Assembly: GCA_026386995.1 (NCBI GenBank)
Contig: JAPLMO010000486.1
Coordinates: 1-13,757, forward strand
Reading direction: 5' to 3'
Length of the DNA: 13,757 bases
Source of the DNA: Planctomycetota bacterium
GTDB lineage: Bacteria; Planctomycetota; Phycisphaerae; FEN-1346
Within the stretch, counting starts at the first letter, position 1, and every line of letters starts with the position of its first letter. Both the position numbers and the translations under genes were made by a program. Positions 1 to 5,881 of the stretch are shown in pieces. The notes under the pieces were generated by a model. That model saw only the letters and a list, made by a program, of their open reading frames with translations. It had not been told where the DNA came from and did no database searches.

Positions 1-75
1 AAGACCCAAATCGGCAAAAAGGGGCTGTTTTTTTGATCTCGAATGTGTGGACCAGACCAAGGATAGTTAACGGCG

Positions 76-2448
76 TTGCCTGCCACCCCCGGCAGCAAGG
101 ACGGCGTGCAGGTCCGCAAGGTGGGCCTCTCGTTCCCCGGCGCGGGCCGCACACACGAAATCTACGAGTACACGCTGCGGCTGCCGATGGCCGACGGCTC
201 GTGGCGGTCGATGGCGGCGGCCAACCAGGCGGCGCGCGACAAGACGTTCCACCTCGGCCAGGTCGACGCCGCCGAGACGGTGTTCCAGGTGCCGCCCGAT
301 TCAATCAAGGGCGAGTCAGGGGGCGCCGACTGCGGGGTGTACCGCCCGGCCGGCGTGCCGCACCTGTACGTGCTGGGCGGCTGCGCCGATGTGCCGCGCG
401 ATGCGGCCGCAACGCTCCTGACGCCAATTGTACTGATCGACGTCGGCGCCAAAGTCGGCGCCGCGGCGGCCGCCGAGGCCAAGGCGCGGCCCGCCATCGC
501 AAACGCGAAGGTCGACAAAGGCGCCGCCGGCGCCAAGCCCGCCGCGACGGGAGACACGAAGGAACTGCTCGGCGGCGTCAGGCCGACCGATAAGCCCGCT
601 CGCACTGTGGCCTCGCCCGACCGCCAGGTGCCTGTAATCGCCACTGTCGACGTCGTGGTAATCGGCGGCGGCACGGGCGGCGCGCCGGCCGGCATCGGCG
701 CGGGCCGCGAGGGCGCAAAGACCCTCCTGGTGGAGTACCTGTACGACCTTGGCGGCGTGGCCACGGCCGGACGCATTATCAGGTACTACCACGGCAACCG
801 CATCGGATTTACGGCCGAGGTCGACAAGGGCATCAAGGAGATGGGGGCCGCCAACGAAGTCGTCGCCAAGGCCGAGTGGTGGCGCGAGGCCAACCGCAAG
901 GCGAAAACCGAGATCTGGCTCGGAGCGATGGGCGTCGGCGCATTTGTCGAGGGCGGCATGGTGAAGGGCGCCGTCGTGGCCACGCCCGAAGGCCGCGGTG
1001 TCGTCCTCGCCAAGACCGTCATCGACTCGACCGGCAACGCCGACATCGCCGCCGCCGCCGGGGCACAGACCGATTACACCGGCGCCGACGAGCCGGCAGT
1101 CCAGGGCGCCGGCCTGCCGCCGCTGAACCTGGGCGCGGCGTACACCAACACCGATTACACCTTCGCCGACGACACCGACGTGGTCGACTTCTGGCAACTC
1201 TTCGTCTACGCCCGCGATAAGTTCAAGACCGCCTACGACTTGGGGCAACTCGTCGATACGCGCGAGCGGCGGCGGATCGTGGGCGACGTCACCATTACGC
1301 CCATGGACCTCATCCTCGGCCGCACGTGGCCCGACTCGGTCGTCTACGCCAAGAGCAACTTCGACAGTCACGGGTTCACGGTGCACCCGATTTTCTTCGC
1401 CATGCCGCCGGGGCACGAGGACTACTCGGCGTTCGTCCCCTTGAGGGCGATGCTGCCGAAGGGTTTTGACGGCATCGTGGTGACGGGCCTTGGCGTGAGC
1501 GCCCAGCGCGACGCCATGCCGCTCATCCGCATGCAGCCCGACGTGCAGAACCAGGGCTATGCCATGGGCATTGCGGCGGCGATGGTCGCGCGGTCGTCGG
1601 CCACGATCCGCAACTTCGACCTGAAGGGCCTCCAGAAGCAACTCGTCCAGATCGGGTGCTTGCCCGAGCAGGTGCTCTCCGACAAAGACTCGCTGCCGAT
1701 GCCGAAGGCGAAGGTGGCCGAGGCCGTGGCGGCCCTCGGCCGCGCGGCCGCAGAAACCAAATCTGGATCGACCAAGGAAGAACTTGCCCGCCGGCAGGCG
1801 CTGGCCGTGGTCTTCGCGCAGAGCGAGACGGCCCTGCCGCTGCTGGAGAAAGCCTACGCCGCAGCCTCGGACGCCGACGCCAAACTCACGTACGCCAACG
1901 TCCTCGCCCTTTTTGGCAACAAGGCCGGCGCCGACACGCTGCTGGAGAAGGTCAAGGCCACGGCCGCGTTCGACAAGGGCTGGAACTACACCGGCATGGG
2001 CCAGTTCGGACGTAGCGTCAGCGCGCTGGACCAGTACATCATCGCCCTGGGGCGCACACACGACCCGCGGGCGCTGGAGGCGATTCTCGAAAAGGTCGCC
2101 ATGCTGGACGCCACAAAAGAGTACTCGCACCATCGGGCGTGCGCGGTGGTGCTGGAGACCCTCGGCGACCCGCGTGCCGCCAAGCCGCTGGCCGACCTCC
2201 TCGCAAAGCCCGGCATGACCGGCTACGCCACCACGACGGTCGCCGACGCCGGGCGCATCGCCGGCACCGGCGGCGGCACCGAGACCAAGCCGCGCAACGA
2301 CTCGCTGCGCGAACTGGTCCTGGCCCGCGCGCTGTACCGCTGCGGCGACTCCGGCGGCATCGGCCGAAAGATTCTGGAGCAGTACGCCAAGGACCTGCGC
2401 GGCCACTACGCCCGCCACGCGCAGGCGGTTTTGGCCGACAAGAAGTAG
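76..2448 (+). CDS. FAD-dependent oxidoreductase with C-terminal HEAT-like repeats (5' end uncertain)
   Basis: Seen: a dinucleotide-binding beta-alpha-beta unit at residues 192-220 (VVVIGGGTGG at 193-202, then the strand-2 acidic residue E220 in LLVE). It is followed by blocks typical of the PF12831 FAD-dependent oxidoreductase family: RERRRIVGD at 396-404 and the FAD-closing region LPKGFDGIVVTGLGVSAQRDAM near 460-480. About 195 residues precede the flavin fold and end in an Ala/Lys-rich linker. From about residue 565 to the end the protein is helical, with HEAT-like repeats (for example ALEAILEKVAM and DPRAAKPLADLL). Substrate unknown; a cytoplasmic or secreted flavin dehydrogenase is inferred. 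The annotated start is a TTG with an in-frame TAG at 64-66 and only a distant AAGGA, so the true N-terminus is doubtful. A different frame is open from base 1 and may be the lost 5' part. The family call is solid; start and substrate are not. Confidence 0.8.
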   Translation: MPATPGSKDGVQVRKVGLSFPGAGRTHEIYEYTLRLPMADGSWRSMAAANQAARDKTFHLGQVDAAETVFQVPPDSIKGESGGADCGVYRPAGVPHLYVLGGCADVPRDAAATLLTPIVLIDVGAKVGAAAAAEAKARPAIANAKVDKGAAGAKPAATGDTKELLGGVRPTDKPARTVASPDRQVPVIATVDVVVIGGGTGGAPAGIGAGREGAKTLLVEYLYDLGGVATAGRIIRYYHGNRIGFTAEVDKGIKEMGAANEVVAKAEWWREANRKAKTEIWLGAMGVGAFVEGGMVKGAVVATPEGRGVVLAKTVIDSTGNADIAAAAGAQTDYTGADEPAVQGAGLPPLNLGAAYTNTDYTFADDTDVVDFWQLFVYARDKFKTAYDLGQLVDTRERRRIVGDVTITPMDLILGRTWPDSVVYAKSNFDSHGFTVHPIFFAMPPGHEDYSAFVPLRAMLPKGFDGIVVTGLGVSAQRDAMPLIRMQPDVQNQGYAMGIAAAMVARSSATIRNFDLKGLQKQLVQIGCLPEQVLSDKDSLPMPKAKVAEAVAALGRAAAETKSGSTKEELARRQALAVVFAQSETALPLLEKAYAAASDADAKLTYANVLALFGNKAGADTLLEKVKATAAFDKGWNYTGMGQFGRSVSALDQYIIALGRTHDPRALEAILEKVAMLDATKEYSHHRACAVVLETLGDPRAAKPLADLLAKPGMTGYATTTVADAGRIAGTGGGTETKPRNDSLRELVLARALYRCGDSGGIGRKILEQYAKDLRGHYARHAQAVLADKK

Positions 2449-2460
2449 TACGAGAGTAGT

Positions 2461-2479
2461 GTAGGCCGGGGCAACGCCC
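2461..2479. repeat. Degenerate copy of hairpin family F1 (GCCGGGGC stem)
   Basis: GTAGGCCGGGGC, loop AAC, then only the first four bases of the right arm (GCCC) before the match breaks. Intact copies lie at 4771-4801, 5734-5756 and 5776-5806. It lies 12 bases after the oxidoreductase stop codon. The right arm has decayed, so it may no longer fold. Confidence 0.6.
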
Positions 2480-2540
2480 ATCAGCGAAGAGGTGCTGGAG
2501 GTCGAGCCGTGACGCGGCTAATCGGCCAGCGGCTCGGCAA

Positions 2541-2604
2541 TTGCTTAGTTACCTAGTCACCTAGTCACCTAGTTACCTAGTTACCTAGTCACTCAGTCAC
2601 CCGT
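2541..2604. repeat. 8-bp tandem repeat, consensus TYACCTAG, about 7-8 units
   Basis: Successive octamers read TTGCTTAG, TTACCTAG, TCACCTAG, TCACCTAG, TTACCTAG, TTACCTAG, TCACTCAG, TCACCCGT. The middle five are nearly perfect and the ends are degenerate. The array lies between two convergent genes, and the methyltransferase stop codon (complement of 2593-2595) is inside it. It resembles the short tandemly repeated repetitive sequences known from cyanobacteria and other large genomes; no function is evident. Confidence 0.85.
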
Positions 2605-3453
2605 CTTCCGCCCGATAATAACCTCGTACACCCCCAGCGGCTCAGGCAACGCGGCGAAGTCCGAGAACCCCGCGGAGCGAAACAGGTCCTGAAGGTGCTC
2701 CGGGCTGCGGTGGATCATGCGAAGCCCGAACACGCGGCGGAAGAAGCGGTCCGTCCCGTGCGAGTCGGAGATGCTGTTGAAGACGATCGCGCTGCCGCGC
2801 GGCATAACGGCGGCCACGGCGAGGGCGATGTCGCGGATTTGCTGGTCGTCGAGGTACTCGCAGATGCCCAGCATCTGGACGATGTCGGGCGGCCGGTCGA
2901 GCATGCCCGCCACGTCGCGAACGTCGCCCTGGATGAACCGCACGCGATCGTGCGTGCCGTGCCTGGTCGCCAGTTCGCGGCCGTGGTCGAACGCGCCGCT
3001 CGAAAGGTCCACCAGCGTTGCCTTCGCCAGGCGGTCGCACTCATTGAGCGCATCGTGGACGACGTGGCCCGGCCCGGCCCCGAGGCACAGGATCTCGACC
3101 GGCTCGCGGTCGGCCGCCGCAATCAGGCGCGCGAGCACCCGCCCGCCCAGTTTCCGCCGGTTCCGCAGGGCCATCGGAATGGTGCCCAGGGTGCACAGAA
3201 GTTTGTCGGCCAGCCGGCGGCGGCGATTCTGGTAGCAGATCACCATGCTCTTCCAGCCGCCGGGGTCGGCCCAGTTGGCGGCGGCCAGTTCGCTCCTGAG
3301 GAACCGGAAGAATACCTTCTGCACGGCGGCCGGGAAATAGTTGGCTAACGGGTGGATGACGGCGGCCTTCAAAGCCCGCCGCAGGGACCCCAGACGCTCG
3401 AACTGGAGGCCTTCAAGCCAGGACTGCGGCGCGTTGATCGGTTCGATGGGCAT
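2593..3453 (-). CDS. Class I SAM-dependent methyltransferase
   Basis: 286 residues from ATG at 3453. The SAM-binding motif I is ILCLGAGPGHV at 121-131, the motif II acidic residue is D149 (TLVDL), and motif III-like VRFIQGDVRD is at 161-170. A helical N-terminal extension of about 115 residues precedes the fold. The Rossmann-like half resembles Pfam PF12147-type putative methyltransferases, which is only a tentative placement; the methyl acceptor is unknown. The frame stays open far upstream to 4083, but that part is the antisense of the acetyltransferase gene and has arginine/proline-rich shadow composition. The ATG at 3453 sits 7 bases below a good promoter with no Shine-Dalgarno, pointing to a leaderless mRNA. 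The stop codon falls in a short tandem repeat, so the last few residues may vary between strains. Confidence 0.82.
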   Translation of the reverse strand: MPIEPINAPQSWLEGLQFERLGSLRRALKAAVIHPLANYFPAAVQKVFFRFLRSELAAANWADPGGWKSMVICYQNRRRRLADKLLCTLGTIPMALRNRRKLGGRVLARLIAAADREPVEILCLGAGPGHVVHDALNECDRLAKATLVDLSSGAFDHGRELATRHGTHDRVRFIQGDVRDVAGMLDRPPDIVQMLGICEYLDDQQIRDIALAVAAVMPRGSAIVFNSISDSHGTDRFFRRVFGLRMIHRSPEHLQDLFRSAGFSDFAALPEPLGVYEVIIGRKTGD

Positions 3454-3460
3454 GCCATTC

Positions 3461-3489
3461 AGTATAGGCGATAGCGCGGCAAAATTCAA
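3461..3489 (-). promoter_or_regulatory. Sigma-70-like promoter of the methyltransferase gene, predicted leaderless
   Basis: On the minus strand: -35 TTGAAT (complement of 3484-3489), 17-bp spacer, -10 TATACT (complement of 3461-3466). Transcription would start at about 3453-3455, which is the A of the ATG at 3453 or a base or two before it. Confidence 0.65.
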
Positions 3490-3516
3490 ACCCCCGGCAC
3501 TGCCGGGGGATGCCGT
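3489..3516. repeat. Hairpin repeat family F2, copy 1
   Basis: Stem CCCCCGGC (3491-3498), loop ACT, stem GCCGGGGG (3502-3509). The 28 bases from 3489 to 3516 are identical to 10879-10906. It lies 5 bases beyond the acetyltransferase stop, between that gene and the methyltransferase promoter. No U-tract follows the stem on either strand, so a classical intrinsic terminator is not evident. Confidence 0.85.
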
Positions 3517-3521
3517 TCGTG

Positions 3522-4010
3522 CTACGCAAGCGCCAGCGCCATGTGCGTCACCGGCAGCGGCATGTCGGGGGAGGTTTCCGTATCGGTGACCGTAAAGCCC
3601 AGGCGCTCGTACCACTGCCGCAAGGGAGCGTCGGTCGCCCACATGCCGAGGGTCATTTGCCGCGCGCCCATCCGCCGCGCCTCGGCCAGCGCGTGATCGA
3701 CCAGCCTGCGGCCGCAGCCTTTGCCGCGATGGGCGGGCAGGACCGCCAGCCGCCGCATCTGGACGGCCCCGTCTTCCTCGGGCTTCAGGGCCACGCAGCC
3801 GACCGCCCGGCCCGCCTCTTCGAGGATGAAGAATCGGCTGCCGGAGTCCATCTGCTCCAGGATCCACGACGGCCCGAAGTGCCAAGCGTGGTGCCTGAAG
3901 TTCTCGGGCGTCAGGCCCAGCCGGTCGTACACGGTCTCGAACGATTGCCGGATCAGCCGCAAGAGGAGCGGCGCATCGTCGCGTGTGGCGGGGCGGATGA
4001 GCGGGGTCAT
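3522..4010 (-). CDS. GNAT-family N-acetyltransferase
   Basis: 162 residues, the usual size for a single-domain GNAT enzyme that transfers an acetyl group from acetyl-CoA to an amine. Residues 1-20 (LIRPATRDDAPLLLRLI) form the typical first strand and helix. The acetyl-CoA pyrophosphate-binding motif A is MRRLAVLPAHRGKGCGRRLV at 85-104, with R/Q-x-x-G-x-G read as HRGKGCG. A C-terminal motif B, RQWYERLGF at 131-139, carries the usual Tyr134. The substrate cannot be told from sequence. The start ATG at 4010 has a weak GGTGAAAG about 7 bases upstream. Gaps of 68 and 152 bases to its same-strand neighbours are filled with hairpin repeats, so tight operon membership is uncertain. Confidence 0.9.
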   Translation of the reverse strand: MTPLIRPATRDDAPLLLRLIRQSFETVYDRLGLTPENFRHHAWHFGPSWILEQMDSGSRFFILEEAGRAVGCVALKPEEDGAVQMRRLAVLPAHRGKGCGRRLVDHALAEARRMGARQMTLGMWATDAPLRQWYERLGFTVTDTETSPDMPLPVTHMALALA

Positions 4011-4045
4011 AACGTGCTTTCACCGAAGTTATGTAGCCGGCACAA

Positions 4046-4140
4046 CTCGAGCGCTCGAGCCCCGAGCGTAAGCTCGGGGTCATCGCCGACCGGGCAAGAC
4101 TTACCTGCTGCGCACGTGCCCCCGACCTTACGGTCGGGGC
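4046..4140. repeat. Facing pair of hairpin family F3 plus a 14-bp palindrome
   Basis: Copy 1: CCCCGAGC-GTAA-GCTCGGGG (4060-4079). Copy 2: CCCCGACC-TTAC-GGTCGGGG (4120-4139). Each has a perfect 8-bp stem. The GTAA loop of copy 1 is the complement of the TTAC loop of copy 2, so the copies lie in opposite orientation 40 bases apart. Copy 1 is directly preceded by the perfect palindrome CTCGAGCGCTCGAG (4046-4059). This fills the gap between the flavoprotein stop and the acetyltransferase start. The arrangement resembles paired REP elements. Confidence 0.85.
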
Positions 4141-4162
4141 TCGATGCGTGGCGCCGGCGCCC

Positions 4163-4738
4163 TCACGTGTGGATTTTCTTCAGCAGCCACGCCATGTTCT
4201 CGCCCAGGGCGACCATCGTCCGCTGGCCTTCCTCGTCGTTGGCCACCTCGCCCTTATTGCGCCCGAAGCCCATGTTCCAGTAGATCGACCCCGGCACGAT
4301 CATCTGGCTGATGAGGAAAAGGTGGTTCATGGAATCGAAGGCGTGTATCTCGCCGCCGCGCCGGACCGCCACGACGGCCGCCCCGACCTTGCGGCGGAAC
4401 ATGTCGCCGTTGGCCTTCGCCACCAGGCCGGCCCGGTCGATCAGGGCCTTCATCTGCGGCGTGATGTCGGCGAAGTACGTCGGCGAGCCCAGGAGGATGC
4501 CGTCGGAGGACTTCATCTTCTCGATGCACCGGCCGATGAGGTCGTCGGGCTGGGCGCACTGGCCGTTCTTCAAGTCGAAGCAGCGGTAACACGCAACGCA
4601 GCCCTGGACGGCCTTGCCGCCGAGTTGCACAAGTTCCGTCTCGACGCCCTCGCGCTGGAGCACTTCGCAGACCTTCGCGAGGAGCGCCTGCGTGTTGCCC
4701 CCTTCGCGTGGGCTGCCGTTGAACGCGGTGACTTTCAT
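4163..4738 (-). CDS. NADPH-dependent FMN reductase / iron-sulfur flavoprotein-like
   Basis: 191 residues with the flavodoxin-like fold of PF03358. The N-terminal strand MKVTAFNGSPREGGNT (1-16) contains the GSPR..GNT loop that binds FMN phosphate. A compact cysteine cluster, C47-x2-C50-x2-C53-x7-C61 (GCVACYRC...C), matches the spacing that binds a [4Fe-4S] cluster in archaeal and bacterial iron-sulfur flavoproteins. The segment GILLGSPTYFADITPQMKAL (79-99) is the second flavin-contacting block. Likely role: cytoplasmic low-potential electron transfer or quinone/metal reduction; the partner is unknown. The start ATG at 4738 is preceded by AAAGGG at a good distance. It lies downstream of hicA on the same strand (63-base gap, occupied by an F1 hairpin). 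No convincing promoter of its own was seen, so read-through from the toxin-antitoxin operon is possible. Confidence 0.88.
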   Translation of the reverse strand: MKVTAFNGSPREGGNTQALLAKVCEVLQREGVETELVQLGGKAVQGCVACYRCFDLKNGQCAQPDDLIGRCIEKMKSSDGILLGSPTYFADITPQMKALIDRAGLVAKANGDMFRRKVGAAVVAVRRGGEIHAFDSMNHLFLISQMIVPGSIYWNMGFGRNKGEVANDEEGQRTMVALGENMAWLLKKIHT

Positions 4739-4770
4739 GCGAACCCTTTCGCCCTTGTGCCTTAGCCGTT

Positions 4771-4801
4771 AGTGCCGGGGCGTTGCCCCGGCCTACACAA
4801 C
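4771..4801. repeat. Hairpin repeat family F1, intact copy
   Basis: Stem GCCGGGGC (4774-4781), loop GTT, stem GCCCCGGC (4785-4792), flanked by CTACACAAC. All 31 bases match 5776-5806 exactly. Its last base touches the hicA stop codon (complement of 4802-4804). Confidence 0.9.
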
Positions 4802-5026
4802 CTATCCGCGATACAGCGCCAGGAATCCTTCAACCGTCAGCCCCGCGTTCTTGATCTGGCGGATCAAGAGGCCGTGCTTGACCGTCTTATGGCGCGGGAT
4901 GACAAGCCTGGCCGCATGGCCGGGCTTGACGAGCACCATGTGCTTGCCGCCCTGGCGCAGGATCCATCCGTCTCTCTCGAAGGCCTTGACGACCTTGTGC
5001 GTTGGAAGGCTACTGAGCGCGGGCAC
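4802..5026 (-). CDS. hicA: HicA-family mRNA interferase toxin
   Basis: 74 residues from GTG at 5026, the usual HicA size. It shows the double-stranded-RNA-binding-like HicA pattern: KVVKAFERDGWILRQGGKHMVLVKP (11-35), with the catalytic-type histidine H29 in GGKH, then VIPRHKTVKHGLLIRQIKNAGLTVEGFL (42-69), the family's C-terminal block. Known members cleave mRNA unless bound by HicB. The start was chosen because it overlaps the end of the upstream antitoxin gene by 17 bases, has AGGAA 9-13 bases upstream, and gives a family-sized protein. The frame is open further upstream but that part is antitoxin shadow. Translational coupling to hicB is likely. Antitoxin first and toxin second is the reverse of the common hicA-hicB order. 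Confidence 0.85.
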   Translation of the reverse strand: MPALSSLPTHKVVKAFERDGWILRQGGKHMVLVKPGHAARLVIPRHKTVKHGLLIRQIKNAGLTVEGFLALYRG

Positions 5027-5642
5027 GGTGTCGTTCCTGGCCTGATGCAATCCAATCCGCGATGGCGTCGCGCATGTTATAGAGCGCCTCTTCGGGCGTC
5101 TCGCCGTCCGTGACACAGCCCGGCAGCGACCGGCACTCGGCCACGAAGCCGCCATCGACCACGTCGGGCTCAATGGTCACGTTGTACGCCTTGCCGGCCG
5201 CCTGCACCTTCGCCCGCGTGACTTTGACGGTGCGGTCCAGATGCGCGAGCACGAAATCGTGCAGCGGCTTGATCGCCAGGACGCTGACCAACTGGCCGCG
5301 CTTCAGGATGTCCCTCATAACCGCCTTATCGTCGGTCAACCGGAACACCGTGTCGCCGTCGGTGACCAGCGAGAGTTGCGCCAGGGGATGCCTGACCATG
5401 TCCGGGTGCTCCTTCAGGATGGCGAGGGCCTCGCGGAGCCGCTGAAGGCTGAGCCCGCCGTCTCGCAGCCGCTTGGCGACCCGCGCCTGCACGAGGTCCA
5501 GAAACGAGTACAGCCGGCGGCTGCCGCGGCCTCCGGCCTCGCCGACGGAGGGCTTCACGATCCCCAGCCGGTCCCAGTAGCGCAGTTGGCGCTCGCTGGC
5601 CCCGGTCACGGCGCTTGCCGTCTTGGTGTTATAAGCGTTCAC
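5010..5642 (-). CDS. hicB: MerR-type HTH / HicB fusion antitoxin
   Basis: 210 residues from GTG at 5642, with a consensus AGGAGG (complement of 5648-5653) 5 bases upstream. Residues 6-75 are a MerR-type winged helix (TASAVTGASERQLRYWDRLG, wing around GSRRLYSFLDL, then ARVAKRLRDGGLSLQRLREAL). Residues 85-140 form a middle domain (LSLVTDGDTVFRLTD...GQLVSVLAI) resembling the one in MerR-like antitoxins of other toxin families. Residues 153-203 are a HicB fold (YNVTIEPD, GGFVAECRSLPGCVTDGETPEEALYNMRDAIADWI). Ordinary HicB proteins carry a C-terminal ribbon-helix-helix or HTH; here DNA binding is N-terminal and MerR-like. It should neutralise HicA and repress its own operon through the adjacent palindrome. 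The domain calls are firm; the functional details are inferred. Confidence 0.85.
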   Translation of the reverse strand: MNAYNTKTASAVTGASERQLRYWDRLGIVKPSVGEAGGRGSRRLYSFLDLVQARVAKRLRDGGLSLQRLREALAILKEHPDMVRHPLAQLSLVTDGDTVFRLTDDKAVMRDILKRGQLVSVLAIKPLHDFVLAHLDRTVKVTRAKVQAAGKAYNVTIEPDVVDGGFVAECRSLPGCVTDGETPEEALYNMRDAIADWIASGQERHRARAQ

Positions 5643-5660
5643 GTCCGCCTCCTGTCATCC

Positions 5661-5680
5661 TAATGACACGCGTGTCATTA
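5661..5680. promoter_or_regulatory. Perfect 20-bp palindromic operator of the hicB-hicA operon
   Basis: TAATGACACGCGTGTCATTA is an exact inverted repeat. It begins one base downstream of the -10 box and covers the expected transcription start. A third half-site, TGTCAT at 5653-5658, repeats the right-arm TGTCAT (5673-5678) at exactly 20 bp and overlaps the Shine-Dalgarno. It is probably bound by the MerR-like domain of the antitoxin. Confidence 0.75.
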
Positions 5681-5681
5681 G

Positions 5682-5709
5682 ATTATAGTCGGCTCGCGGG
5701 AACGGTCAA
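5682..5709 (-). promoter_or_regulatory. Strong sigma-70-like promoter of hicB-hicA
   Basis: On the minus strand: -35 TTGACC (complement of 5704-5709), 16-bp spacer, consensus -10 TATAAT (complement of 5682-5687). The predicted start is near 5675, inside the palindromic operator, giving a leader of about 33 bases. Confidence 0.8.
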
Positions 5710-5733
5710 GTCAAATCCGAATCGCGCACTCAT

Positions 5734-5806
5734 GTAGGCCGGGGCATCGCCCCGGCTCGGCTGGCCGACGCCGCCAGTGCCGGGGCGTTGCCCCGGCCTA
5801 CACAAC
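5734..5806. repeat. Facing pair of hairpin family F1
   Basis: Left copy: GTAGGCCGGGGC, loop ATC, GCCCCGGC (stem 5738-5745 with 5749-5756). Right copy, opposite orientation: GCCGGGGC, loop GTT, GCCCCGGC then CTACACAAC (5776-5806, identical to 4771-4801). The GTAGG/CCTAC flanks point outwards. It lies between leuS and the hicB promoter. Confidence 0.85.
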
Positions 5807-5831
5807 TTTCGTGTCGTGTCGCGCCCGCGCC

Positions 5832-5867
5832 GCCCCCGGTGTGTTCACCGGGGGCTAAATATGGCGC
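5832..5867. repeat. Hairpin repeat family F4, copy 1
   Basis: Stem GCCCCCGGTG (5832-5841), loop TGTT, stem CACCGGGGGC (5846-5855), then TAAATA. It matches 12825-12860 at 33 of 36 positions, with one difference in the loop and none in the stem. It sits 14 bases beyond the leuS stop codon. Confidence 0.88.
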
Positions 5868-5881
5868 TGCACCGCGGCGCT

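Noticed and set aside
316..2481. Long minus-strand open frame opposite the FAD oxidoreductase
   Set aside because: Arg/Gly/Val/His-rich shadow with no recognisable fold; the plus strand shows FAD-binding motifs.
2541..2604. CRISPR array or attachment site
   Set aside because: Contiguous 8-bp units without spacers, and no integrase or tRNA nearby.
3489..3516. Intrinsic terminator after the acetyltransferase gene
   Set aside because: The stem is strong but no U-tract follows on either strand, and the same 28 bases recur at 10879-10906; it is listed as a repeat instead.
3454..4083. N-terminal extension of the methyltransferase frame to 4083
   Set aside because: It lies antisense-frame to the acetyltransferase gene, has shadow composition, and would run through an F2 hairpin and a good promoter placed for the ATG at 3453.
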